Shown here: piece by piece, positions 37,979-46,740 of the stretch
Position numbering within the stretch: position 1 is the stretch's first letter
Layout: every line of letters begins with the position of its first letter
From: an uncultured Holophagaceae bacterium
GTDB lineage: Bacteria > Acidobacteriota > Holophagae > Holophagales > Holophagaceae
Length of the DNA stretch: 64,000 nt
Assembly (NCBI GenBank): GCA_903913215.1
Contig: CAIWKE010000003.1
Span: 248,001-312,000, forward strand
Reading direction: 5' to 3'
Translations under genes and position numbers: made by a program
The notes under the pieces: generated by a model
Databases searched by the model: none
What the model was told of the DNA's origin: nothing
What the model saw: the letters and a program-made list of their open reading frames with translations, nothing else

Positions 37979-39007
37979 TCAAGCTCCGCGCAGCAGGTCG
38001 GCCAGGGGCTCCAGGCGCTGGAGCGCCGCCTCCACATCGGCAGGCTCAAGATCGCGGTGGGCGATGAAGCGGATGGCGGAGCCCACGGGCAGGGCCCGCA
38101 CCCCGACGGCCTCCAGGGCAGCCAGGGCCTCGGCCACGGCGGGCACAGGCACCAGCAGGATATTGGTTTCGGGCACCGGTGCCGCGACGCCGAAAGCTCT
38201 CAAACCCTCGGCCAGCCGCTGGATTTTTGCGTGGTCCTCGCCAAGCCGCGGCAGGTAGTCCAGAGCCACCAGGCCCGCAGCAGCCACCACGCCGCCCTGG
38301 CGCACGCCGCCACCCAGCATCTTGCGCAGGCGCCGGGCCTCCACCATGGCCGGGGCAGAGCCACAGAGCAGCGAGCCCATGGGCGCGCCCAGGCCCTTGC
38401 TCAGGCAGACCTGAACCGTATCCACGCCCGCGGCGAGGTCGGACAGCGACACACCCAGGGCTGCCGCCGCGTGCCAGAGCCTCGCCCCATCCAGATGCAC
38501 GGCCAGCCCAGCGGCCTTGGCCGCGGCCACCAGGGCACGGTGCTCAGCCACGGGGGTGGTGGTGCCCCCGGCGAAGTTGTGGGTGTTCTCCAGGCAAAGC
38601 AGCCGGGTGCGCAGTGTGTAATAAGGCCCGGGTGAGCCCGCGGCCTTCGTCACCTGGGCGGGGGTGGGTCGCCCCAGGCCGCCCTCCCAGGCCAGGGCCT
38701 CGGGCATACCCCCCGCCAGCCAGGCGCCAGTGCCCAATTCTGAGCCCAGCACGTGGGCCGCCACGGGGGCCAGGAAGCGGTCCCCCCGCTGCAGGTGCAG
38801 CATGAGGCCGATCAAGTTGCCCATGCAGCCCGAGGGCACCCACATGGCCGCCTCCAGGCCCAGCAGGCCCGCCACGCGCTCCTCCAGGCGGGCCATGGTC
38901 GGGTCGCGTTCCAGGACATCGTCCCCCACCTCGGCGGCGGCCATGGCCGTGCGCATCTCCGGCGTGGGCCGGGTCACTGTGTCAGAGCGGAAGTCGAGGG
39001 GTCGCAT
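37979..39007 (-). CDS. ltaE: Low-specificity L-threonine aldolase
   Basis: PLP enzyme (342 residues) cleaving L-threonine/allo-threonine to glycine and acetaldehyde. It opens LDFRSDTVTRPTPEMRTAM, a family hallmark, with ENTHNFAGGTTTP, HLDGARLWHAAAALG and the Schiff-base lysine in CLSKGLGAPMGSLLCG. ATG 39007 is used; a TTG at 39019 is in frame but neither has a ribosome site. It diverges from uppP across a gap containing a perfect 12-bp palindrome. Confidence 0.95.
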   Translation of the reverse strand: MRPLDFRSDTVTRPTPEMRTAMAAAEVGDDVLERDPTMARLEERVAGLLGLEAAMWVPSGCMGNLIGLMLHLQRGDRFLAPVAAHVLGSELGTGAWLAGGMPEALAWEGGLGRPTPAQVTKAAGSPGPYYTLRTRLLCLENTHNFAGGTTTPVAEHRALVAAAKAAGLAVHLDGARLWHAAAALGVSLSDLAAGVDTVQVCLSKGLGAPMGSLLCGSAPAMVEARRLRKMLGGGVRQGGVVAAAGLVALDYLPRLGEDHAKIQRLAEGLRAFGVAAPVPETNILLVPVPAVAEALAALEAVGVRALPVGSAIRFIAHRDLEPADVEAALQRLEPLADLLRGA

Positions 39008-39043
39008 GGGTAGATTCAAACATGGGCTGAGGGCGGGGCTGAG

Positions 39044-39070
39044 CTACAAGTTTGCGCTGCAAACTTGTAG
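39044..39070. promoter_or_regulatory. Perfect 12-bp palindrome with 3-base centre between divergent ltaE and uppP
   Basis: CTACAAGTTTGC, centre GCT, then GCAAACTTGTAG, without mismatch. It lies 37 bases from the ltaE start and 103 from the uppP start and is followed by GTTTAAAAAT. A two-fold operator for a dimeric regulator is possible; so is a member of the triloop hairpins seen near 53.7-54.4 kb. Confidence 0.55.
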
Positions 39071-39172
39071 GTTTAAAAATGCCAGGTGGGGATTGGTGGT
39101 GGGGCATCCGGTCCTCCGAGGAAGGCAAGCGCTGAGCTCTCTGGCACACTGGTGGTTTGTGTCGGAGCTCTG

Positions 39173-40054
39173 ATGAACCTCATCCACGCCATCCTCCTGG
39201 GTCTCATCCAGGGCCTGACGGAATTCCTGCCGGTGTCCTCCACGGCGCACCTCACGCTGGCGGAGCACCTGATGTTCCACGGACGCGCCATGCCCCTGGC
39301 CTTCGACGTGCTGCTCCATGTGGGCACGCTGCTGGCCCTGTTCGTCTACTTCCGCCAGGAGCTGGTCCAGATCTTCATGGGCTGCTTTGGCCGGGACAAG
39401 GAGGGGCGCCGCCTGGCCATCTGGCTCTTCGTCGCCATGATCCCCACGGGCATCTTCGGCCTGGCCACCAAGGGCATCAAGGAGGCCGCCAAGGAGCACC
39501 TCTGGGTCTACGGCCTCGGCCTGCTCTGCACCTCCGCCCTGCTCTTCGTGGCCAACCGCCTGAGCCAGGACCGGGTGAACCTGCAGAACGAGGACCTCGC
39601 GGGCCGGGATATCCAGGGCCTGCGTCCCATGGACGCCCTGGCCGTGGGCACCATCCAGGGCATCGGCGGCGGCTTCGGGCTCTCCCGCTCGGGTTCCACC
39701 ATCGCCATGGGCGTGTTCCGGGGCCTGAAGCTGCCCGCTTCCACCCGCTTCAGCTTCCTGCTGGGCATGCCTACCATCGCCGCCGCGGCTGCCGTGGAGC
39801 TGCGCGGCCTGCTCAAGCCCATCATGAAGCACCTGCCGCTTCCGGCGGATATGGCCTTCCCAGCAGGCTCCAGCTCACCCTTGATGCTCTGCATCGTGGG
39901 CGTCGCCGCCGCGGCCATCTCGGGCTACTTCGCCATCGGGCTGCTGGACCGCTTCACCCGCAAGCCCAAGCTGAATGGTTTCGCCATCTACTGCCTGGGC
40001 ATGGGCCTGGTGCTGGTGGTGCTGGGCAGCACCGGGATCCTCGGGCACAACTAA
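39173..40054 (+). CDS. uppP: Undecaprenyl-diphosphatase (BacA/UppP)
   Basis: Membrane phosphatase recycling undecaprenyl diphosphate to the lipid carrier used by MraY. The two signature loops are present: GLIQGLTEFLPVSSTAHL at the N-terminus (with catalytic Glu and Ser) and GGGFGLSRSGSTI near residue 165. About seven hydrophobic segments; 293 residues. ATG 39173 follows GGAG. It supports the same pathway as the dcw genes but is not linked to them. Confidence 0.96.
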   Translation: MNLIHAILLGLIQGLTEFLPVSSTAHLTLAEHLMFHGRAMPLAFDVLLHVGTLLALFVYFRQELVQIFMGCFGRDKEGRRLAIWLFVAMIPTGIFGLATKGIKEAAKEHLWVYGLGLLCTSALLFVANRLSQDRVNLQNEDLAGRDIQGLRPMDALAVGTIQGIGGGFGLSRSGSTIAMGVFRGLKLPASTRFSFLLGMPTIAAAAAVELRGLLKPIMKHLPLPADMAFPAGSSSPLMLCIVGVAAAAISGYFAIGLLDRFTRKPKLNGFAIYCLGMGLVLVVLGSTGILGHN

Positions 40055-40174
40055 TTTAAATATCAGCCGGAGCTGGACGGAGATGGCGCAGCCCTGTGCT
40101 TCATCCCCTTCCATCGCCGGCCAAAATGCGCGCCCGCCCATACCGGCCCGCGCGCCGGGGCCTATCTTTGGGGC

Positions 40175-40912
40175 ATGCGCTGGCCTCTGGGACTTGCCCT
40201 GATGTCCACCCTTGGTGTTCCTGACCTTTCTGCCCCTGATCCCGCACCCCCGGCCAACCCGGCCGAGGAACTGGCCTTCGTCCGGGCCCGGGCCCGCATG
40301 GTCCAGGCGCAGCTGCGGTTCCGGGGCATCCGGGACGAGCGGGTGCTGGCGGCCCTGGCCACGGTGCCCCGTCAGGCCTTCGTCCCAGCCCACCTGCGGG
40401 CCCGGGCCTACGAGGATGGTCCCCTGCCCATCGGCCTGGGTCAGACCATCTCCCAGCCCTACATCGTAGCCTTCATGACCGAGGCCCTGGCCCTGCAGCC
40501 CGGGGAGCGGGTGCTGGAGGTGGGTACCGGCTCCGGCTACCAGGCCGCCGTGCTCTCGGATCTGGTGGCGGAGGTCTGGACCCTGGAGCGGGTGCCGGAG
40601 CTGGCCGAGCGAGCTCGCAGCCAGCTGGCCCTCCTGCACTGTGCCAACGTGCGGGTCCGCTGCGGCGACGGCTTCCTGGGCTGGCCCGAGGGCGCCCCCT
40701 TCGACGCCATCCTGGTCACCTGCGCCCCGGAGGAGGTGCCCCCGGCCCTGGTGGCCCAGCTGCGGGAGGGTGGCCGCATGATCCTGCCCCTCGGCCCCCA
40801 GGGGCAGGCCCAGCAGCTCTGCCTGCTGCGCAAGGGCCCCGGCGGCCTGGATGTCCAGTCGGTGATGCTGGTGGCCTTCGTCCCCATGGTCCCCGGCGGG
40901 CCCGAGCCCTGA
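40175..40912 (+). CDS. pcm: Protein-L-isoaspartate O-methyltransferase, possibly exported
   Basis: SAM-dependent repair enzyme for damaged aspartyl residues. Family motifs: IRDERVLAALATVPRQAFVP, the PCMT loop GLGQTISQPYIVAFM, SAM loop VLEVGTGSGYQAA and FDAILVTCAPEEVPPAL. The usual protein would begin near residue 35; here an extra N-terminus MRWPLGLALMSTLGVPDLSA looks like a weak signal peptide followed by a Pro/Ala linker, so a periplasmic form is possible. If translation began later this would vanish. The length is 245. Confidence 0.9.
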   Translation: MRWPLGLALMSTLGVPDLSAPDPAPPANPAEELAFVRARARMVQAQLRFRGIRDERVLAALATVPRQAFVPAHLRARAYEDGPLPIGLGQTISQPYIVAFMTEALALQPGERVLEVGTGSGYQAAVLSDLVAEVWTLERVPELAERARSQLALLHCANVRVRCGDGFLGWPEGAPFDAILVTCAPEEVPPALVAQLREGGRMILPLGPQGQAQQLCLLRKGPGGLDVQSVMLVAFVPMVPGGPEP

Positions 40913-40941
40913 GCGCTTGACGGCGTTCTCTTAGGCTCTTG

Positions 40942-41016
40942 CATCCCCGTTCACCTCCGGCCATCCCCGGCTAAATTCTTTTTTTTGCCGGGGATCTGCG
41001 GGGATGGACGGGGATG
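40942..41016. repeat. Hairpin with decamer-periodic G-rich arms (family C)
   Basis: Two 30-base arms (40942-40971 and 40987-41016) pair imperfectly around a 15-base loop rich in T. The right arm consists of three decamers, each starting CGGGGAT: CGGGGATCTG, CGGGGATGGA, CGGGGATGCG. It lies between pcm and the ABC transporter genes, both on the + strand. It could form a very stable RNA hairpin; with the T-run in the loop and not after the stem it is not a standard terminator. Confidence 0.85.
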
Positions 41017-41161
41017 CGCACGGCCAATTACTCTCCCGGTTCTGCAACCCTCCGCTACCCGACCCACCCCGCTCACCGACTCTCCGCCGCCGTTCACCGA
41101 TCCGTCCCCCGCTGGGGCCCGGGCCTTCCTACACTGGAACCTCGCCGCACCGGAGGCTCGA

Positions 41162-41923
41162 TTGATCCAGCTCAATGAGGTCCACAAGTCCTTCACGGTG
41201 AAGGACCGGAAGACACGAAGCACCAAGCGCATCGACGCAGTGCGGGGCATCTCGCTCACGGTGAAGCCTGGCGAGATCTACGGCCTGCTGGGCCCCAACG
41301 GGGCTGGCAAGTCCACCACCTTGCGCATGATCGCGGCCCTCATGGACCCCGACGCGGGCGACATCCAGGTCTGCGGCATGGACACGCGCCAGCAGCCCGA
41401 GGCCGTACGGGGCTGTCTGGGCTACCTCAGCACCGACATGGGCGTCTACACCCGCTTCACGCCGCGCGAACTACTGCGCCTCTTCGGTGAGTTCCAGGAC
41501 GTGGATCCCGCCATCGCCGAACGCCGGGGGATGCACCTGTTGGACAAACTGCAGCTGGCGGACTTTGCAGATGTGAAGATGGAGGGCTTCTCCTCGGGCC
41601 AGAAGCAGAAGGTGGGCATCGCCCGGGCTCTCCTGCACGATCCCAAGGTGGTCATCTTCGACGAGCCCACCACGGGCCTGGACGTGCTCACGGCCAAGAC
41701 CGTGCTCGACCTGCTCCGCATCATGCGCGAAGAAGGGCGCAGCGTCATCGTCTCCACCCATGTCATGCCCATGGTGGAAGACATCTGCGACCGCGTGGGG
41801 ATCATCTTCGACGGCAAGCTCCACGGGGACGCGCCGCCCCGGGAGGTGCTGGCCTCTCGCCATGCCAAGACCCTCGATGAGGTCTTCTTCCAGCTCGCAG
41901 CCGAATCCGAAGGAGCCAACTGA
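41162..41923 (+). CDS. natA: ABC transporter ATP-binding protein (NatA-like)
   Basis: ATPase of a sodium-efflux-type ABC exporter (253 residues). Walker A GLLGPNGAGKSTT (about residue 45), Q-loop region TDMGVYTRFTPRELL, signature FSSGQKQKVGIARALL, Walker B VVIFDEPTTGLD and the H-loop STHVMPMVE. TTG 41162 is preferred because GGAGG lies five bases upstream and the opening LIQLNEVHKSF fits the family. The permease follows with a one-base overlap. Substrate Na+ is inferred from NatA/NatB similarity; other small ions or drugs are possible. Confidence 0.88.
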   Translation: MIQLNEVHKSFTVKDRKTRSTKRIDAVRGISLTVKPGEIYGLLGPNGAGKSTTLRMIAALMDPDAGDIQVCGMDTRQQPEAVRGCLGYLSTDMGVYTRFTPRELLRLFGEFQDVDPAIAERRGMHLLDKLQLADFADVKMEGFSSGQKQKVGIARALLHDPKVVIFDEPTTGLDVLTAKTVLDLLRIMREEGRSVIVSTHVMPMVEDICDRVGIIFDGKLHGDAPPREVLASRHAKTLDEVFFQLAAESEGAN

Positions 41924-43113
41924 TGCGCGGCGCCCTGCTCATCGCCAAGAAGGAATTCCTGGAGCTGTCCAAGGACCGGAAGACCCTGTTTCTGGTCTTC
42001 GTGGTCCCCTTTCTCATCTACCCGGCGATCTTCGGGATGATGACCAAACTGGGCAAGCGGGATGCCGACCAGCACCGCAACAAGCCGAGTCGGGTCTATC
42101 TGGTGGACCCCTCGGATGCGCTGGGCCCCCTGCTGAAAGCCGACCCCAGGAAATTCGATCTGGTGGCCAGACCCGAGGGGGATCTCAGACAGGCCCTCCG
42201 GGATCAGAAGCTGGAGCTGGCCCTGGAGGTGGCTCCCGGTGCTGCGGCGGCCCTGCAGAAGCAGGAGACCTTCACCGTGGCCGCCACCCTGGATGAGAGC
42301 GAGCGCTCCTCGGAGCTGGCCCTGAAGCGCCTCAAGGAGAGCCTGGCGCCCCAGGAGAAGGCCTGGGTGCAGGGGCGACTCCAGACGCTAGGTGCCTCGG
42401 CCCAGCTGGCCGAGCCCCTCAAGCTGAACGTCCAGAACGCCGCCGACGAAGCCCTGGAGGCCGGCAAGGCCATCGGCATGATGCTGCCCTACCTGCTCAT
42501 GATCATGATGTACACAGGCTCCATGCAGCATGGCATCTACGCCACGGCTGGTGAGAAAGAACGCAACACCCTCCTCAGCCTCATGGCCACCCGCCTGCCC
42601 CGAGTCCAGATCATCCTGGGCAAGCTGCTCTACATCTTCAGCATCGGCGTCATCTCAGCCCTGCTCAACCTGCTGAGCCTGGGGATCTCCATCGGCATCA
42701 TGGGGGGCGGTTCCGCCAACTCGCTCTCGGCCATGGCGGCCATCGCCAACCCCCTCACCCTGGGTCTCACCTTCCTGATCATGGTGCCCCTGGGCCTCTT
42801 CTTCGCGAACTTCATCCTGCTCATGGGCATCCAGGCCAGGACCACTATCGAGGCGGGCAGTGCCATCACGCCGGGCCTCTTCCTGGTGATCTTCATGGGG
42901 GTGTTCAGCATGGCGCCGGGCGTGGACAAGATGCCCTTCCTGGCCTACGTCCCTGTGATCAATGTGTGCATGGCCCTGCGCAAACTCTTCAGTCAGCAGT
43001 TCAGCTGGCTGGAGTACCTCGTGGCCTTCACCATGACCGTGGGCCTTGCCGGGGTCTTGACCCTGGTCTCCACCCGGCTGCTGAATCGGGAAAAGGCCCT
43101 CTTCCGGGCCTGA
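41923..43113 (+). CDS. natB: ABC transporter permease (NatB-like)
   Basis: ABC-2-type permease of 396 residues. It begins MRGALLIAKKEFLELSKDRKTLFLVFVVPFLIYP, then a ~140-residue extracytoplasmic domain (residues ~45-185) rich in Lys/Glu, and five further membrane segments in the C-terminal half, ending VSTRLLNREKALFR. The TAGEKERNTLLSLMATR stretch is typical of NatB/ABC-2 proteins. The ATG overlaps the natA TGA. Confidence 0.88.
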   Translation: MRGALLIAKKEFLELSKDRKTLFLVFVVPFLIYPAIFGMMTKLGKRDADQHRNKPSRVYLVDPSDALGPLLKADPRKFDLVARPEGDLRQALRDQKLELALEVAPGAAAALQKQETFTVAATLDESERSSELALKRLKESLAPQEKAWVQGRLQTLGASAQLAEPLKLNVQNAADEALEAGKAIGMMLPYLLMIMMYTGSMQHGIYATAGEKERNTLLSLMATRLPRVQIILGKLLYIFSIGVISALLNLLSLGISIGIMGGGSANSLSAMAAIANPLTLGLTFLIMVPLGLFFANFILLMGIQARTTIEAGSAITPGLFLVIFMGVFSMAPGVDKMPFLAYVPVINVCMALRKLFSQQFSWLEYLVAFTMTVGLAGVLTLVSTRLLNREKALFRA

Positions 43114-43141
43114 TTCGGGCCTATTCCGCCCACCCCCGGAT

Positions 43142-43170
43142 TTGCCGGGAAAAGCCTGTCACTCTATAGT
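43142..43170 (+). promoter_or_regulatory. Sigma-70-type promoter before the TPR gene
   Basis: TTGCCG (43142-43147) and TATAGT (43165-43170) are separated by 17 bases. The TPR gene ATG lies 31 bases after the -10 box, behind an AAGGA ribosome site. Confidence 0.65.
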
Positions 43171-43200
43171 TTCATTAACAGGCTTCCTAAGGATTTCCGA

Positions 43201-43734
43201 ATGGCGACAAAGGCTAAGTCCGATACCACTCCCAAGTCCGCGCCGGCTTCCAATCAGCCCGCACAGTCCCCCCTGGCCGACGCCTACGCGAAGGCCGTGA
43301 AGCTCGTGGACTCCGGCAAGGCGGCCGAGGCCGTGAAGGCCCTCAGCACCCTCCTTCATGACGCCACCGCTGCCGGGGACTGGGGCATGAAGCGCCGGGC
43401 CCAGATTTACCTCCTCGTCGCCGAGGCCAAGGCCAATCCCCCCAAGGCCCAGCCCACGGATGCCGCCACGGAGATCCAGGCCTGCCTGAACCGCCATGAG
43501 CCCGACGAGGCCCTCAAGCTGGCCGAAAAGGCCATCAAGGCCCACCCCGCCCAGGGCTCCCTCCACTACCTCCGGGCCGTGGCCTTCGCCCAGAACGAGA
43601 ATGCCGACGCCGCCGCCGAGAGTCTGAAGAAGGCCATGGAGCTGGATACGGACTTCGTCTACCAGTGGCACATGGAAGCCGACTTCAACGCCATCCGGAA
43701 GTCCCCCCTCTTTGGCTTCACCGAGAACCGCTAA
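43201..43734 (+). CDS. Small TPR-like protein
   Basis: 177-residue cytoplasmic protein of unknown role. The first ~25 residues are Lys/Ser/Pro-rich and disordered. Helical repeats follow: DAYAKAVKLVDSGKAAEAVKAL, then EPDEALKLAEKAIKAHP and SLHYLRAVAFAQNENADAAAES, typical TPR spacing. It ends with a compact tail (FNAIRKSPLFGF) seen in small TPR proteins of unknown function. It has its own promoter and is 15 bases from the YvcK-type gene, so co-transcription is likely. Confidence 0.75.
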   Translation: MATKAKSDTTPKSAPASNQPAQSPLADAYAKAVKLVDSGKAAEAVKALSTLLHDATAAGDWGMKRRAQIYLLVAEAKANPPKAQPTDAATEIQACLNRHEPDEALKLAEKAIKAHPAQGSLHYLRAVAFAQNENADAAAESLKKAMELDTDFVYQWHMEADFNAIRKSPLFGFTENR

Positions 43735-43749
43735 CCCCGGTACCTGGCC

Positions 43750-44739
43750 ATGATCCTGGCGAATGGCCTCAACCCTGACCAGCCCCTCCGGGTAGTGGCG
43801 CTGGGGGGTGGTACCGGCTTGGCCGCTCTGCTGCGGGCCCTCAAACGCGAGGCGGGCCGGAATCGGGAACCCTGGAAGCTCACGGGCATCGTCACCGTCT
43901 CAGACAACGGGGGCAGCTCCGGACGCCTGCGAGATGAGCTGGGCGGCATCCCCCCGGGGGATCTGCGCAATTGCCTGTCGGCCCTCACGGTGGAGGACTC
44001 GGCTCTGTCGGGCCTGCTGAACTACCGCTTCGGTGGTGAGGGCAGCCTCGGTGGCCATTCCCTCGGCAACCTCATGCTCTGGGCCCTGGCGGACCTCACC
44101 GGCGACTGGGTGCGGGCCATCCATCAGCTCTCGGGCGTGTTGGTGACTGTGGGGCGCCTCTTCCCCTCCACCATCGTGCCCGTCACCCTCTGCGCCGAGG
44201 ACCTGGACGGTAACCGCTACGAGGGCGAGACCGCCGTGGGCGCCTGCCAGCCCCCCCTGGCCCGCCTTTGGCTGGAGCCCAAGGATGCGGAACCCCTGCC
44301 TGAGGCTGTGCTGGCCCTGCTGCGCTCGGACCTGATCCTGCTCTCCCCGGGCAGCCTCTACACCTCCACCACCGCCAACTTGCTCCTGCCCGACCTGCAG
44401 GAAGCTGTGGAATTCTCGCGGGCGCCGGTGATCTACGTGGCCAACCTCATGACCGAGCCCGGTGAGACCCATGGCCTGGACCTGGAGACTCACATTGCCG
44501 CTATCTCCGCCTTCGGGCGGGTGAGGATCTCCGCCATCATCGCCAATGACATGCCCCTCAGCCCCGAGGTCCTGGCCCGGTATCAGGAGGAGGGCGGCGA
44601 CCAGCTGCTGGCGAAATCGGACACAATCCTCGGCATCCCCGTGCACCGCTTCCCCCTGCTGGATCCCGATGCCCCCAATGCCCGCCACCATCCGGACCTG
44701 CTGAACCGGGCCATCCGCGAAGTACTGGGGCGGTTGTAG
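43750..44739 (+). CDS. yvcK: YvcK/GlmR family protein (CofD-like, gluconeogenesis factor)
   Basis: 329-residue UPF0052/CofD-like protein. It opens VVALGGGTGLAALLRALKRE and has VTVSDNGGSSGRLRDELGGIPPGDLRNCLSAL, the UDP-sugar/phosphate-binding signature, and LLSPGSLYTST and ANLMTEPGETHG. In Bacillus this protein binds UDP-GlcNAc and steers carbon into peptidoglycan precursors; a similar role here would link it to the cell-wall genes, but that is inference. Confidence 0.92.
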   Translation: MILANGLNPDQPLRVVALGGGTGLAALLRALKREAGRNREPWKLTGIVTVSDNGGSSGRLRDELGGIPPGDLRNCLSALTVEDSALSGLLNYRFGGEGSLGGHSLGNLMLWALADLTGDWVRAIHQLSGVLVTVGRLFPSTIVPVTLCAEDLDGNRYEGETAVGACQPPLARLWLEPKDAEPLPEAVLALLRSDLILLSPGSLYTSTTANLLLPDLQEAVEFSRAPVIYVANLMTEPGETHGLDLETHIAAISAFGRVRISAIIANDMPLSPEVLARYQEEGGDQLLAKSDTILGIPVHRFPLLDPDAPNARHHPDLLNRAIREVLGRL

Positions 44740-44872
44740 GGCCTTAACCCTAATCGGAAGCCCCCTCCCTGCCGATAGACAGAGCAGGGCCTCAGGTGCC
44801 TTGGTATTTTTTAGGTAAACTTACTTATTCTGACAAAGACAGGCGTAGGCTTGTCCCCATAGGAGTCCGGGC

Positions 44873-45997
44873 TTGGCGCTGAACGGGGATCTATCCACGA
44901 TGGGGCTGGAGGACATCTTCCAGTGGCTCGCTGTGGGCAAGAAGACCGGCGTCCTGGAACTGCGCGGCTCCCTCCACACCAAGCGCGTGGCCTTCCATGA
45001 GGGCCGCATCACCAGCATCTGGTCCTCAGATCCAAGGGAGTACCTGGGCCAGTACCTCCTGGCCTTCAATCGCATTACGGAAGAGCAGTTGCGGGACGCT
45101 CTGGCCACCCAGGAGGACGAGCAGCAGCTGCTGGGCCGCATCCTCGTGAACCGGCAGCTGGTCACTGAGGCCGAGATCCGCCGCATCGTGCAGATGAAGG
45201 TCGAGGAGAGCGTCTACGACACCTTCCTCTGGAGCGTGGGCAGCTTCGAATTCCATGACGGCGCCGGCTCCCACCAGAAGTCCATGCTGCTCAGCCTGGA
45301 TGTCACGGGCATCGTGCTGGAGGGCGCGCGGCGCCTGGACGACTGGAAGCGCATCCGGAAGATCATCCGGGGCGGCGACGCGGTGCTGTCCCCCATCTCC
45401 GAAGCCATCGCCGAGCGCCTGCCCCTGGCCACGGAGGATGCGGACATCCTTTCCCGCCTGGATGGCTTCAAGCGCGTGGACCAGCTCGTGCTGGACATGC
45501 GCATGCCTGAATACAAGATCAACAAGCTGCTCTTCGACCTCCACGAGAAGGGTCTGGTGCGCATCGTCAGCTCCGGCGGCAACCTGGGCGAAAACCCCAG
45601 CCTCCAGCTGCAACGGGCCCGGGCGCTGGTGGAGAAGCAGAAGCTGCAGGAGGCCCAGGAGGAGCTCCGCCGCATCCTCAAGGACCAACCCCGCCACCTG
45701 GACGCCAACAAAATGATGGCCGTGGTGCAGGATCTGCTGGAGGAGAAGCTGCTGGACCAGGAGCTGATTCCCGAGCTGGCCGTAAGCCTGGACGAGCTCA
45801 TGACCACCAACCTTGGCCCCAACGAGGCCTTCCTGGCCAGCCGCGTGAATGGGCTCTGGAGCATCAAGGACATTCTCTCCATTGCGCCCTTCCAGCCTGA
45901 CGAATGCCTGGGCATCTTCTCCAAGCTGCTGAAGCGTGGGATTCTCAAGACCACGAAACCCGCTCCGGGAGCCGACCAGCAAAGCTACTCACGCTGA
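44873..45997 (+). CDS. DUF4388 (PATAN) domain protein
   Basis: 374-residue cytoplasmic protein. Residues 1-100 are a DUF4388/PATAN domain: LNGDLSTMGLEDIFQWLAVG, KTGVLELRG and VAFHEGRITSIWSSDP. A helical region (EQLRDALATQEDEQQLLGRIL) resembles the GspE-type N-terminal domain. A TPR-like part follows (RARALVEKQKLQEAQEELRRIL), and the end (VNGLWSIKDILSIAPF) looks winged-helix-like. PATAN proteins occur in motility and signalling in cyanobacteria, deltaproteobacteria and Acidobacteria. TTG at 44873 is chosen with AGGAG seven bases upstream. Confidence 0.82.
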   Translation: MALNGDLSTMGLEDIFQWLAVGKKTGVLELRGSLHTKRVAFHEGRITSIWSSDPREYLGQYLLAFNRITEEQLRDALATQEDEQQLLGRILVNRQLVTEAEIRRIVQMKVEESVYDTFLWSVGSFEFHDGAGSHQKSMLLSLDVTGIVLEGARRLDDWKRIRKIIRGGDAVLSPISEAIAERLPLATEDADILSRLDGFKRVDQLVLDMRMPEYKINKLLFDLHEKGLVRIVSSGGNLGENPSLQLQRARALVEKQKLQEAQEELRRILKDQPRHLDANKMMAVVQDLLEEKLLDQELIPELAVSLDELMTTNLGPNEAFLASRVNGLWSIKDILSIAPFQPDECLGIFSKLLKRGILKTTKPAPGADQQSYSR

Positions 45998-46019
45998 CCC
46001 TCCCGAACCTGGAGGTGTC

Positions 46020-46739
46020 ATGCGTCTCGTCCTGCCCCTGCTCTTGACCGCCCTGTCCCTCGGCCTGCCCCTGGCCGCCGCCAAGCGCCCCAGCGCCGCC
46101 CAGCTGGAGGCCCAGGTCAAGCGCCTCACCAACGAACGCGATGACCTAAAGCAGCGCCTGGCCGCCACCGAGGACCTCCAGCAGGAGCTGGCTGCTGCCC
46201 GCAAGGCCCGCGACCTGGCCAAGGCCGAGGCCGAGGCCACCCGCAAGGAATCTGCTCAGCTGAGCGCCACCCTCAAGGAGAACCAGGGGGGGAGCGACGC
46301 CATCCTCAAGGAGCTGCAGGAGGCCAAGGTGGCCGCCGCCACGGCCAAGGAGGAAGCCGCCCGCCTGGGCCGCCAGAACGAAGAGCTCAAGCTGAAGGTG
46401 GCCGCCGTACCCGCCGAGGGCGACCTGGTGATCCTGGGTGAGGACCTCAAGCCTGCGCGGGCCATCAACCTCAACCGCATCACCCCCCGCGTCAAGGGCA
46501 GCGGCCTCTTCAGCGCCAATCCCAGGGGCGTGGTGGTGGTGAACGTGCTCATCAGCGAGAAGGGTGACGTGCTGGCCGCCCGCCTGCTTCAGGGCCTGCC
46601 CGGCGAGTCCGCCGTCGCCCGCCAGGCCGAGGAGGCCTGCCTTGAGGCCGCCAAGCACATTGTCTTCGACCCTGCCGCCTCCGCTGACGGCAAGACCAAG
46701 TTCAAGGTCTGGCAGGGCGTGGGGTTCTACCTGGACTAG
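46020..46739 (+). CDS. Exported coiled-coil protein with TonB C-terminal-like domain
   Basis: 239 residues. Signal peptide MRLVLPLLLTALSLGLPLAAA, then a long charged coiled coil (about residues 30-130, many Lys/Glu/Ala heptads). The C-terminal ~85 residues resemble a TonB C-terminal domain (VVVVNVLISEKGDVLAARLL and AAKHIVFDPA). Lacking an N-terminal membrane anchor and proline rod, it is not a classical TonB. It ends one base short of the convergent truA stop codon. Confidence 0.78.
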   Translation: MRLVLPLLLTALSLGLPLAAAKRPSAAQLEAQVKRLTNERDDLKQRLAATEDLQQELAAARKARDLAKAEAEATRKESAQLSATLKENQGGSDAILKELQEAKVAAATAKEEAARLGRQNEELKLKVAAVPAEGDLVILGEDLKPARAINLNRITPRVKGSGLFSANPRGVVVVNVLISEKGDVLAARLLQGLPGESAVARQAEEACLEAAKHIVFDPAASADGKTKFKVWQGVGFYLD

Positions 46740-46740
46740 C

